Source: Planctomyces sp. (GTDB lineage: Bacteria; Planctomycetota; Planctomycetia; Planctomycetales; Planctomycetaceae). Taken from it: a stretch of 37,443 bases of DNA. The stretch covers positions 1 to 37,443 of the forward strand of contig PABD01000143.1 in NCBI GenBank assembly GCA_002702685.1, given 5' to 3'. The notes under the pieces are model-generated. The model saw nothing but the letters and a program-made list of their open reading frames with translations, did no database searches and was not told the DNA's origin. A program made the translations under genes and the position numbers. Every line of letters begins with the position of its first letter. Position 1 is the stretch's first letter. This document shows, in pieces, positions 21,361 to 30,042 of the stretch.

Positions 21361-22884
21361 TTATTGCTTCGCGAGGTCGAGGCAGATAATGCGGTTTTCC
21401 GCCCGCAGGTACAACCGTTTTCGGGACAACACCGGCGCGGCCCAGGTCGGGTAATTCATCCCTTCGATGTAGGCGCGAGAGAGCTCCTGATACTCCTCCG
21501 AGTTAACCTCCACCAACGCCAATGTGCCACGCTCTCCCAGCACGATAAACTTGCCATCGGCCAGGATCATCGATCCGCGACCGTAAAACGGCCAGGGGGC
21601 CTGGAGCCCCGTCTCTTTGTCGGTTAAGGCCCGCGTCTCGGGATCCTGCTCGTACTTGACCAGCGGATTGCCTTCGAATCCTTCCGTCTGCCAGACGGTG
21701 CGTCCCGATTCGACGTCGATGCATTTGAAGCGGGCTTCGTTTTCATGGCGTCCGCTGAAACCGTAGATAAAACCATCGACATGGATGGCGGTCGACCAGT
21801 GCGTCTCCATGTTGTTGCGATCACGCCAGACGACATCAAATGATTTTCCATCTTCATGCACCTGCAGCAGCGCGGAACCGACGCGATAGGCGGCAGAGAT
21901 GAAGATTTTGTCGTCGATCACGATCGGTGTCGCCGCGTTGACCGACTCGTACGTGCGGGACATGAACCAGTATTTGAAGTTTTCTTCTCCAGTCTCGGGA
22001 TCAATCGAGACGAGTCCCTGTCGCATCAGGCAGAGCAGGTGCCGTTTCCCGTGAATAGTGGCGATCGTCGGGGAGGCATAACTGACGAGCATTTCTTCGC
22101 CGGTCCAGGAATAAGTCTGATTGCGCTGATCGGTCGAGACACCGTCCCAGGTTTTCTTTCCGACGGATTCCCACAGGATGTCTCCCGTCTCTTTGTGAAA
22201 GGCGACCACGCCGGAATCGGTTTGTCCACCGACGAGAACGATGAGCTTGTCGCCATCCAGAATCGGATTGCAACCGACGCCGAAGAAACCATCGGGAACA
22301 TTGAATTTCTGTTTGAGTTGGTGCTCCCAGACTTTTTCGCCCGTGACGAGATCGAGACAGAGCAGCATCCCTTCGGGACCGAACGTGTAACAGCGTTTCT
22401 CATCCAGCACGGGAGAGCAGCGTGGCCCTTCGTTGTAACCGTACGGATCGGAAAAACTGCTCGGATACTCATACTTCCAGATCGACTCACCGTCGGTGGC
22501 CTGCATGCATTCCACGACTTCCACAGGCCCGGGGTTCCGTCCATCGCGCGGCCGATGATGTACGATCATGCGATTACCGAGGATCGAAGGTGAGCTGTAA
22601 CCGATTCCGGTCTCTTTTGACCAGACGACGGGGGGGCCGGCCGCGGGCCATTCCTCCAGCAGGCCCGTCTCTCCGGAGACGCCTGTTCCGCGTGGACCGA
22701 GGAATGTGGACCAATCCTCTCCTGCCCGCGTCACCGGTTCGACCTCAAACCGGGAGGGTGCAGCCGCATCCTGAGCGCTGACCTCCGCGCAGATCGCTAC
22801 GAATAAAAGAAGCGAGAGGAAGTAGAGAGTGGTCCGGGTCAACTGTTTGCCCGGTCTTGCGAAACAGGTAAAATGAGAATTCAT
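21361..22884 (-). CDS. PQQ-like beta-propeller repeat protein, exported
   Basis: 507 aa, signal peptide, then repeats: WSTFLGPRGTGVSGETGLLEEWPAAGPPVVWSKETGIGYSSPSI, YTFGPEGMLLCLDLVTGEKVWEHQL, VVAFHKETGDILWESVG, FKCIDVESGRTVWQTEG. Confidence 0.9.
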   Translation of the reverse strand: MNSHFTCFARPGKQLTRTTLYFLSLLLFVAICAEVSAQDAAAPSRFEVEPVTRAGEDWSTFLGPRGTGVSGETGLLEEWPAAGPPVVWSKETGIGYSSPSILGNRMIVHHRPRDGRNPGPVEVVECMQATDGESIWKYEYPSSFSDPYGYNEGPRCSPVLDEKRCYTFGPEGMLLCLDLVTGEKVWEHQLKQKFNVPDGFFGVGCNPILDGDKLIVLVGGQTDSGVVAFHKETGDILWESVGKKTWDGVSTDQRNQTYSWTGEEMLVSYASPTIATIHGKRHLLCLMRQGLVSIDPETGEENFKYWFMSRTYESVNAATPIVIDDKIFISAAYRVGSALLQVHEDGKSFDVVWRDRNNMETHWSTAIHVDGFIYGFSGRHENEARFKCIDVESGRTVWQTEGFEGNPLVKYEQDPETRALTDKETGLQAPWPFYGRGSMILADGKFIVLGERGTLALVEVNSEEYQELSRAYIEGMNYPTWAAPVLSRKRLYLRAENRIICLDLAKQ

Positions 22885-23068
22885 CGGCGGGATTCCGGAC
22901 TGGAATGGATTCGGAAGGAAATTGGGTTTGGGTGGGTCACGGCACAGTGTATCAGCCCATCAGGCTCGACGCGAGGTGGAAGTATTCCCGTACCCGTTGC
23001 GCTTCAGTATCAATTTACCTTCGTCTTCTTTATCCGCGTTCCCCCTTCCTCACTGAATCGATCGACTC

Positions 23069-24265
23069 ATGATTCTGCATGTCGATATGGATGCTTTTTA
23101 CGCGTCGGTCGAGGAACGCGATGCGCCGGAACTACGCGGAAAACCGGTGATCGTGGGGTATTCCTCTGAAGGGCGCGGAGTGGTCTGCGCAGCGAATTAC
23201 GAAGCGCGAACGTACGGCGTGCATAGCGCCCAACCAATGGTCGTCGCCCGGCGACTCTGTCCGAACGGCGTCTACATTCGCCCACGACATCAACATTACG
23301 CAGTAGTCTCCCGGCAGATCCGCGCGATCATGGAAAGCTTTACGCCACTCGTCGAACCGCTTTCGCTCGATGAGGCTTTTCTGGATGTGACGGGGTCGGA
23401 GAAACTGTTCGGCAGTGCGATTGAAATTGGTCAACAGATCAAACAGCGAATTTGCGATGAAGTGCAGCTGGTGGCCTCCGTGGGCGTCGCCCCCAATAAA
23501 TACCTGGCAAAGATCGCCAGCGATCTCAATAAACCGGATGGGTTCTGCGTCGTCGATTCCGCACGTGTGCAGGAGTTTCTCGATCCGCTGGCCGTCAGCC
23601 GGTTGTGGGGCGTCGGTAAGGTTTCGCAGGAGACCTTCAAGCAGCTTGGAATCAAAACGATCGGCGAACTGCGGCAGGTACCGGACAGCTATCTTTCGCG
23701 GAAGTTCGGCAAGTTCGGCGAGCACCTGTGGCGCCTGGCGCATGGAATCGATGAACGTCGTGTCGAACCCGACCATCAGGCCAAGTCGATCTCACACGAA
23801 ACAACGTTCTCTATCGACATTCGCGATCCGGAAGTCCTCAAGATGTGGCTGCTGGAACAGACAGAGCAGGTCGCGCGCCGACTTCGGCGCCACGGACTGT
23901 TCGGCAAAACGGTTAATCTCAAGATCCGGTTCTCCGACTTTCAAACCTTCACCCGGGCGCAGTCACTTGATCACGCTACCCAGACGACACAGGAGATCTG
24001 GGAAACGGCCGTCGAGTTACTCGAACAGAAGGCTCCGCGACGCGCACTTCCTGTCCGCCTGCTGGGAGTGGGGATGAGTCATCTGCGGGGAGATTCCGAA
24101 CGGCAGCTCGATCTCTTTGCGAATCACGATCACGAGAAACTGAACCGTCTCGATCAAACCACCGATGCGATCCGCGATCGCTTCGGTACGGGAGCCGTTC
24201 AACGGGCGCTGGGACTCAGGCAGTCTCGAAATCCGGATAAACCAAACGACAATAAGGGACCGTGA
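23069..24265 (+). CDS. dinB: DNA polymerase IV (Y-family)
   Basis: 398 aa. ILHVDMDAFYASVEERDAPELRGKPVIVG, PLSLDEAFLDVTGSEKLFGSA, SVGVAPNKYLAKIASDLNKPDG, LWGVGKVSQETFKQLGIKTIGEL. Confidence 0.96.
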   Translation: MILHVDMDAFYASVEERDAPELRGKPVIVGYSSEGRGVVCAANYEARTYGVHSAQPMVVARRLCPNGVYIRPRHQHYAVVSRQIRAIMESFTPLVEPLSLDEAFLDVTGSEKLFGSAIEIGQQIKQRICDEVQLVASVGVAPNKYLAKIASDLNKPDGFCVVDSARVQEFLDPLAVSRLWGVGKVSQETFKQLGIKTIGELRQVPDSYLSRKFGKFGEHLWRLAHGIDERRVEPDHQAKSISHETTFSIDIRDPEVLKMWLLEQTEQVARRLRRHGLFGKTVNLKIRFSDFQTFTRAQSLDHATQTTQEIWETAVELLEQKAPRRALPVRLLGVGMSHLRGDSERQLDLFANHDHEKLNRLDQTTDAIRDRFGTGAVQRALGLRQSRNPDKPNDNKGP

Positions 24266-24322
24266 AATGACTCCGATCAGCTCGAGTGTACCGGTGCATG
24301 CTTTTTCCAGGCGGGATAATAC

Positions 24323-24596
24323 TCAAATCTCTTGCTGCGTCGAGGTGGCGACCTCCAGGTCAGCAAAGGTCGCTAACTTGCCCTTCAGCCAGTCGGTGGC
24401 GTCCGGCGCGACACGTTCATGAATCTACACCATGATGAGGAAATGGCGGCTGGCTTTGTAACCGAGTATAACGCCAGCGGCAAGCACGATAAGCCAGATC
24501 GCCGCTCTCCTCGCGGGCCTCGATCTGATCTTTGCTCGCCGTCATGCGGGCGCCGTTCAACCAGACTGAGTTGGCAGGCAGGATGTTCTGTTTCAC
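24323..24596 (-). pseudogene. Frame-broken small membrane protein remnant (hypothetical)
   Basis: Minus-strand segments that read like protein in shifting frames: VKQNILPANSVWLNGARMTASKDQIEAREE (24594 leftward), then +1 frame AAIWLIVLAAGVILGYKASRHFLIMV-TAG(24425-24427)-IHERVAPDATDWLKGKLATFADLEVATSTQQEI-TGA(24323-24325). No intact start-to-stop frame covers them. Confidence 0.3.
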
Positions 24597-24686
24597 GGCG
24601 ATCAGCTCCGGCTGGCGAGTCGGGTGCGGGTATCGGATACCCCTTTTCCACCGTACTCAGGTCGGAGCAACCACGCAAGCGTTGTG

Positions 24687-24836
24687 CTACTTTTTCTTCG
24701 AACTCGATTCGTCGCGCCGGTCCTTGCCTGTGCGGCGCTCGCGCGCGACATGCACTTTGCGCTTGCGCCGGTCCTTGCTGTCGCGTTTTTCGAGAAGATG
24801 TTCGAGTTCCGCCGGGATGTCGTTGCCCTTAGTCAT
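24687..24836 (-). CDS. Small basic protein, 49 aa, overlapping the secretin stop codon
   Basis: MTKGNDIPAELEHLLEKRDSKDRRKRKVHVARERRTGKDRRDESSSKKK*. Preceded by GGAGGTGATTCGCCATG (near-perfect Shine-Dalgarno) and overlaps the secretin end by 8 nt (ATGACTAA). Below the length cutoff of the supplied ORF track. Confidence 0.7.
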   Translation of the reverse strand: MTKGNDIPAELEHLLEKRDSKDRRKRKVHVARERRTGKDRRDESSSKKK

Positions 24837-27297
24837 GGCGAATCACCTCCGTGACCGGTTTCAATTCGAAGTCATGGTACAAGGGTTGTATGTACGTTTC
24901 CTGGAACAACTGATCGGGGCCGATCAACCCGCCAGACGGCTCTTCTCGGTGGGGCCGGTATCGTGACGGTTCCTGGTACGCGACTGGCTGAACAGGCTCG
25001 GTGCTCGTCGGCCCAGTGATGGCTGGTTCCATGATCGTCGGTTCAACCCGAGGCTCTGTCGTGGCGTACTTCGTTTCGTTGGGAACAGGTTGCAATTGCC
25101 ACGATTCCGGACGAATGCTCTCCACCGGCACGTTATTCACGGGCGTGTCATCGTCGCAGATGGGAGGGTACTCAGGATAAAAGACCGGTCCCGAATACGG
25201 TTGCAGACCATATTTCTCCTGAATGCTCGGCACGTAATATTCGATCGGTTTCGGATAGGGTTGCTTCAGATCTTGTGGAATACCTTTGAGCCGCTTCCAG
25301 TCAATGATGCGCGGGTCATAGATTGCGTCCGGCAATTCCGGTTCCCATGGTCGCTCGACCGGTTGCAATTGTCCCTCGAGAAGTGGCGTCATCACCCGTT
25401 CCACCTCAACCTGATGTTCGCAGTATTTGTCGTACGTGTAGGGGAGAATGTGCGGTGTCAGCACAATGATGATCTCGGTCCGACGACGTTCCGCGCGACG
25501 ACGCTGGAAAAATCGCCCGACACCCCACAGGTCCCCGAGAATGGGAATCTTGTTCTGCACATCGTTGTCGACTTCCTTGATCAGTCCACCAATCACCATC
25601 CCTTCGCCGCTGCCGACCATCACCGATGTCTCCACTTCTGTGGTTTCCTCCTCCGGCAGACCGGTAATCAGGTTGATCTGTCCTTCGGAGACTTCCGGTT
25701 TCACGGTCATCATGACGCGGCGATCATCACTGATCCGGGGAACGACGGAGAGTACGACACCGACATCGAGGAACTGCACGTTCTGCAGCGTACTCGTCTC
25801 GGTAGTGGTCGTCACGAGGAAGCCGAGTTGAGCACCGATCTGAATGCGGGCTTCCTGACCGTTGAGGACCAACAGCTTGGGATTCGCCAATGTTTTGGTG
25901 TCAGTCGTGGTCTGCAGCGCCTCGAGCAGGGCGTCGAGGTCGGTACCATCAATTCCAAACAGGAATGCGGGAGACTTGAGCGGACTGGCAAAACCCTGTG
26001 TTTTGAAACTGACTTCCGCCCCGGCAATATCCGCGAGCGCCGTCAGGTTCACACCGTGGGAAAGTTCATCCCGCAGATCGACCTCGAGAATGCGTGCTTC
26101 GATCAAGACTTGTCGCGGTGGAATGTCCGATTGCTGAATATAGGCGGCAATCCGGTCGACGTACTCCGGCAGGTCTTCAACAACGATGGTTTCCTGCGTC
26201 CGTCGATTGTCATCTGCCGAGGTTTCATTCACGAAGGATGAACCGATCGGAGAGAGCAGACCCTGCACCGTCTTGTCGACATCGATGGCGGAGAGAAAGT
26301 TGAGGTTAAAGACCCGTAGAATTTTACCGTGCACCTGGCTGGTGGAATTCTCTCCCCCGGTCAGGGGACTGATGATGATGATGCCGTTCTTGCGAATCCA
26401 GGTGTAGCCGGTGCTGGCCAGGATGGCGTTGAGTGCATCCTCCAGGCTCACGTGACTGAGGGTCACGGATATGCGTGTACTCACCTGTCCGGCCGTGATG
26501 ATGTTGATACCCTGGTTCTCCGCAATCAGGCTGAGTACGGTACCGACCGGGGCATCACGAACGATCAGTGAAATCGTATCGTCTTCATTGGTGATTTTCA
26601 CATTGTCAGATTCCGGCGCTTCCTCGAGTGGCACGCGAGTCGGTTCGAAATCGGTCGGCGGAATGAAGACGGGATCGCCGTTTGGAATCGGTGGATCAGC
26701 AAACTCCGCCGGAGGTTCGGCGGGCGGGACTTCGGTCTGCACATTGAAATTGGCCTGATCGACGTAGGCCTTACGGAGATTCAAATCACCATGGCTGGCA
26801 GGTGGGATGGAGCCGGAGGTCTTGCCCGATTTTTCCAGCATGAAGTCGCGTGATCCGAGCGGGATGGCCTGGGGCTCCGGCGGTCGACGGTAAGAGTTCC
26901 GAACAATCGGGTTCTCCGAAGCGGGCTCTGCGCCGAGTGTTCCTGTCGAAGTACGATTCCACAAATACTCGGGTGTCTCTGTCAATTCCGTACGCGATGA
27001 TGTCTGATCGGTCGACCTGTCGCTGAAGTTATCGTGTCCGTGCCCGAACCGGGTTGGATTGGGCTGGGGTTGTTTGTCACGCGAGAAGAAGCCTTTGACC
27101 TTCTGCCCCAGAGAGAGGTCCTTGGAATCGCCGGTATTCTTCAGCCCCGTCGTGCTGGGATAGCGGGGAGGTTCAGCTGCGTTCAGTTCACCGACCAGCG
27201 CGCAGCAGTTGACCACAAACAGGAACATCATCACCAATGAAGAGGCGATATTCCCGGGCAGGCAGCGTTTCCCGATATGTGTCGGAGACAAAGTCAT
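24829..27297 (-). CDS. Secretin (type II/III secretion or type IV pilus-like outer-membrane channel) with long C-terminal extension
   Basis: 822 aa. STN/secretin N-domain-like ISLIVRDAPVGTVLSLIAENQGINIITAGQVSTRISVTLSHVSLEDALNAILASTGYTWIRKNGIIIIS and secretin core VLIEARILEVDLRDELSHGVNL...VVPRISDDRRVMMTVKPEVSEGQI...GMVIGGLIKEVDNDVQNKIPILGDLWGVGRFFQRRRAERRRTEIIIVLTPHIL. Confidence 0.92.
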   Translation of the reverse strand: MTLSPTHIGKRCLPGNIASSLVMMFLFVVNCCALVGELNAAEPPRYPSTTGLKNTGDSKDLSLGQKVKGFFSRDKQPQPNPTRFGHGHDNFSDRSTDQTSSRTELTETPEYLWNRTSTGTLGAEPASENPIVRNSYRRPPEPQAIPLGSRDFMLEKSGKTSGSIPPASHGDLNLRKAYVDQANFNVQTEVPPAEPPAEFADPPIPNGDPVFIPPTDFEPTRVPLEEAPESDNVKITNEDDTISLIVRDAPVGTVLSLIAENQGINIITAGQVSTRISVTLSHVSLEDALNAILASTGYTWIRKNGIIIISPLTGGENSTSQVHGKILRVFNLNFLSAIDVDKTVQGLLSPIGSSFVNETSADDNRRTQETIVVEDLPEYVDRIAAYIQQSDIPPRQVLIEARILEVDLRDELSHGVNLTALADIAGAEVSFKTQGFASPLKSPAFLFGIDGTDLDALLEALQTTTDTKTLANPKLLVLNGQEARIQIGAQLGFLVTTTTETSTLQNVQFLDVGVVLSVVPRISDDRRVMMTVKPEVSEGQINLITGLPEEETTEVETSVMVGSGEGMVIGGLIKEVDNDVQNKIPILGDLWGVGRFFQRRRAERRRTEIIIVLTPHILPYTYDKYCEHQVEVERVMTPLLEGQLQPVERPWEPELPDAIYDPRIIDWKRLKGIPQDLKQPYPKPIEYYVPSIQEKYGLQPYSGPVFYPEYPPICDDDTPVNNVPVESIRPESWQLQPVPNETKYATTEPRVEPTIMEPAITGPTSTEPVQPVAYQEPSRYRPHREEPSGGLIGPDQLFQETYIQPLYHDFELKPVTEVIRHD

Positions 27298-27562
27298 AAC
27301 TGAACAGTCGTGCGTAGAGCATCTTGAGTTGGAAGTGCACTCCTATTCGGTATCGGTTGCAGATTGTCTGAATAATTGGAATTCTCCCTCCAAACCGCAG
27401 AATCGGAACAGTTTGGACTAGCGTTCCGGGAAAATATTCGTGACCGCACGGGATCATTTAAAGTTCAACTCCCGCCCCTCGTGCAAACGACGATTGTGGC
27501 CCATTGTTTCGCCGAGCCGAAAAGAATTCCGCGCGCTATCGAAATTCTTGATGCGGTCGAGG

Positions 27563-28666
27563 TCACGTCAGAATGATGTCCGCGACCTGCCGCGCGGCGT
27601 CCGGGCGGGCGAGTTGGAGCATGGCCTGGCTCATAGTGGTAAGCCGTTCCGGGTCACGGAGGAGTTGCCGTAACTGTTCGCCGAGCGTGTTCTGGTTGCG
27701 GGCGACATCGAGTCCGTCGGTGAAATTGAGCCTTCGATCACACATCAGGATGGCCCCACCCGCGTCCGCGTAATAGCGGGCGTTGGCCGTCTGGTGATCG
27801 TAGATGGCACCCGGGTACGGATACAGAATGGCGGAACAACCGACGCAGGCGAGTTCCGCCAGGGTTGTCGCTCCGGCGCGGCAGATCGCCAGCGTGGCGT
27901 TCGCATAGACTTCATCCATCGCATCGAAGAATGGCGCCGTCCGCACCTCCAAGTCCGCCTTCTCATAGAGTGTCGCTATTCGATCGATTTCTTCCGGCCC
28001 CGTCTGGTGGACGATTTCCCATTCTTTCAGTTCCTCGCCCAACCAACTCAATGCGGCGACGACCTCCACGTTCATGCTCCGCGCGCCTTGGCTGCCCCCC
28101 AGCACAATCAGCTTCGGACGGCCGTCATTTGCACCACGAACTTCACTGATATTGCGAATGAATTTTCGCACGGGGTTGCCGGTGATTGTTCGCTGCGGGC
28201 GACGGGAAATTCTTCCGCCCGTATCCGGAAAGGAGAGGCACAGTTCGTCGGCCAGGTAACTCCCAAACCGGGTTGCCCGTCCGGCGATGCTGTTCTGTTC
28301 GAGCAACACAACACGTCGGCGTTGTCGCCTCGCCGCCAGGATGAAGGGGAGACTGGCAAAACCTCCGAGACCGACGACGACATCGGCATTGAAGCGGGAC
28401 AGCTCAACCGAGGCGAGTTGACAGGACTTACGAAATCGGGAAAGAAACCGGAGCGGGTGGCGTTTGAAGCTCGTCGAGGACTCCATCTCCAGGGGGAGAT
28501 GTCGATAGCCGCTGCGATCGATAATCTCTTTTTCAATGGGGCGATTGGAACCGGCGAAAACGAGTTCGATTTCTCTGTCCCGCGCTTCCAGTTCCTCGGC
28601 CACCGCGATTCCGGGAAAGAGGTGCCCCCCTGTTCCGCCACCGGCTAAGAGGACGCGCAAGCCCAT
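27563..28666 (-). CDS. murG: UDP-N-acetylglucosamine--N-acetylmuramyl-(pentapeptide) pyrophosphoryl-undecaprenol GlcNAc transferase
   Basis: 367 aa. RVLLAGGGTGGHLFPGIAVAEEL, VVGLGGFASLPFILAARRQRRRVVLLEQNSIAGRATR, VLGGSQGARSMN, CRAGATTLAELACVGCSAILYPYPGAIYDHQTANARYYADAGGAI. Confidence 0.96.
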   Translation of the reverse strand: MGLRVLLAGGGTGGHLFPGIAVAEELEARDREIELVFAGSNRPIEKEIIDRSGYRHLPLEMESSTSFKRHPLRFLSRFRKSCQLASVELSRFNADVVVGLGGFASLPFILAARRQRRRVVLLEQNSIAGRATRFGSYLADELCLSFPDTGGRISRRPQRTITGNPVRKFIRNISEVRGANDGRPKLIVLGGSQGARSMNVEVVAALSWLGEELKEWEIVHQTGPEEIDRIATLYEKADLEVRTAPFFDAMDEVYANATLAICRAGATTLAELACVGCSAILYPYPGAIYDHQTANARYYADAGGAILMCDRRLNFTDGLDVARNQNTLGEQLRQLLRDPERLTTMSQAMLQLARPDAARQVADIILT

Positions 28667-29844
28667 CAGGCTGCCCCTCGTTCGGGCTTGCTGACGGCAA
28701 CGGGCTTCGATGATTTCTTGTCGGTTGACTCCGTGTCCGCGAGAGAAATCGATTTGTGCTCGGGGCGCGCGAGGTTAACGATGAGACCGAGCGTCATCAG
28801 GCTGACGATCAGGTTCGTCCCGCCGTAACTGAGCAGCGGAAGTGGAATTCCTTTCGGCGGAACAAGCGAAGTGACGACCGCCATATTGATGATGGCCTGC
28901 ATGACCAGCTGACAGAGGAACGTCAAAGCCACAATCTGTTCGAAGCTGCGTGTCTCAAGATGGCGTACAAGTTTAACGCCGACGAAGAACAGGCCGAGCC
29001 AGAGCGCGACAACCGTCAGTGTTCCCATCAAACCGAGTTCTTCCCCAATGACGGCAAAGACGAAGTCGGTATTCGCTTCGGGAAGAAAACTCAGCTTCTG
29101 CCACCCTTTGCCAAGTCCCGTACCCCAGGTACCGCCGGAGCCGAGCGAGATGAGTGACTGTTTCAACTGATACGGCGCCGCCTCGAAGTTATTCCACGAT
29201 TCGACGAACCCGGTGATTCGCTGGAGCTGGTACGGTTTCAGAATAAACAGATACCCGACAGCGGGAACGACGAGCGATCCGCTCACGATAAAGTACTTGA
29301 GTGGCCAACCGCCCGCGAACAACAGGATCGCGCAGCCGAGCAGCAGGAACAGACTCGTTCCCAGGTCAGGCTCGACGACGACAAGTGGTACAAGCAAAAG
29401 CGGTGGAAGCATCAGCGGGACGGTACCCCGTATCCAGTGGTTCAACCGGTCTCGTCGACGGCAGAGCATGCGAGCCATCAATAATGGGAGCGCGATCTTC
29501 GCGAGGTCAGACGGTTGAAACCGCAGCGGCCCGAGTTGTAGCCAGCGCTGGGCACCGTTGACTGTTTTTCCCAGCCCCGGCGCAAGCACCATCGCCAGGA
29601 GCAGTAGCGTAAACACAAAGATGGCGGGGGCGAGTTGATACCAGATGCGCGGGGGGATGAGGTAGCAGACATACGCGAGGCTGACGCCGATCGCCAATCG
29701 CACCAGATGACGCGAAAGATAGATCTGTTCGAATTCGGTCGGCCACGATGTGATGCTGGCGCTGTAGACCATGACGATGCCGAAGCAGACAAGCGCGCCG
29801 GCCAGTGAGAGAAATAAACCGCGATCTCGTTCGTAGTTCGACAT
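28666..29844 (-). CDS. ftsW: Peptidoglycan polymerase FtsW (SEDS family)
   Basis: 392 aa polytopic. VMVYSASI, PPRIWYQLAPAIFVFTLLLLAMVLAPGLGKTVNGAQRWLQLGPLRFQPSDLAKIALPLLMARML, LPEANTDFVFAVIGEELGLMGTL, PKGIPLPLLSYGGTNLIVSLMTLGLIVNL. Stop overlaps the murG start (TGATG). Confidence 0.95.
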   Translation of the reverse strand: MSNYERDRGLFLSLAGALVCFGIVMVYSASITSWPTEFEQIYLSRHLVRLAIGVSLAYVCYLIPPRIWYQLAPAIFVFTLLLLAMVLAPGLGKTVNGAQRWLQLGPLRFQPSDLAKIALPLLMARMLCRRRDRLNHWIRGTVPLMLPPLLLVPLVVVEPDLGTSLFLLLGCAILLFAGGWPLKYFIVSGSLVVPAVGYLFILKPYQLQRITGFVESWNNFEAAPYQLKQSLISLGSGGTWGTGLGKGWQKLSFLPEANTDFVFAVIGEELGLMGTLTVVALWLGLFFVGVKLVRHLETRSFEQIVALTFLCQLVMQAIINMAVVTSLVPPKGIPLPLLSYGGTNLIVSLMTLGLIVNLARPEHKSISLADTESTDKKSSKPVAVSKPERGAA

Positions 29845-29905
29845 CGTTCGAAACGTTTATGAAGCAGATGCGGGCGGAGGAGAAAAGCGGCAGCCGTTTT
29901 GAACC

Positions 29906-29940
29906 ACCAGGGCGTCGAATAAAGCGTCATTTACCCTGGT
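29906..29940 (-). promoter_or_regulatory. Stem-loop in the ftsW leader
   Basis: ACCAGGG (29906-29912) pairs with CCCTGGT (29934-29940), 21-nt loop, between the mraY-end hairpin and the ftsW start. Confidence 0.35.
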
Positions 29941-29945
29941 CTATA

Positions 29946-29992
29946 AAAGGGGAGAAGCCGATCCGATTGAGGTTATCAACCGAATCGGCTTC
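29946..29992 (-). terminator. Probable rho-independent terminator after mraY
   Basis: GAAGCCGAT (29954-29962) pairs with ATCGGCTTC (29984-29992). On the minus strand the stem is followed by TCCCCTTTTATAG. Lies about 50 nt past the mraY stop. Confidence 0.6.
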
Positions 29993-30042
29993 CCAAATCC
30001 CTCTCTCCCTAACGCTGCCTGGTATAAGCCTTCTAAGTTATC

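Noticed and set aside
22940-23068. Possible LexA/SOS box upstream of dinB
   Set aside because: No CTGT-N8-ACAG or GAAC-N4-GTTC pattern found by eye.
24419-24832. 137-aa plus-strand ORF between dinB and secretin
   Set aside because: Cys/Arg/Ser-rich, no RBS support, and antisense to the better supported 49-aa ORF and gene remnant.
25090-26241. 383-aa plus-strand ORF opposite the secretin
   Set aside because: Antisense shadow of a clear secretin coding sequence; no recognisable family.
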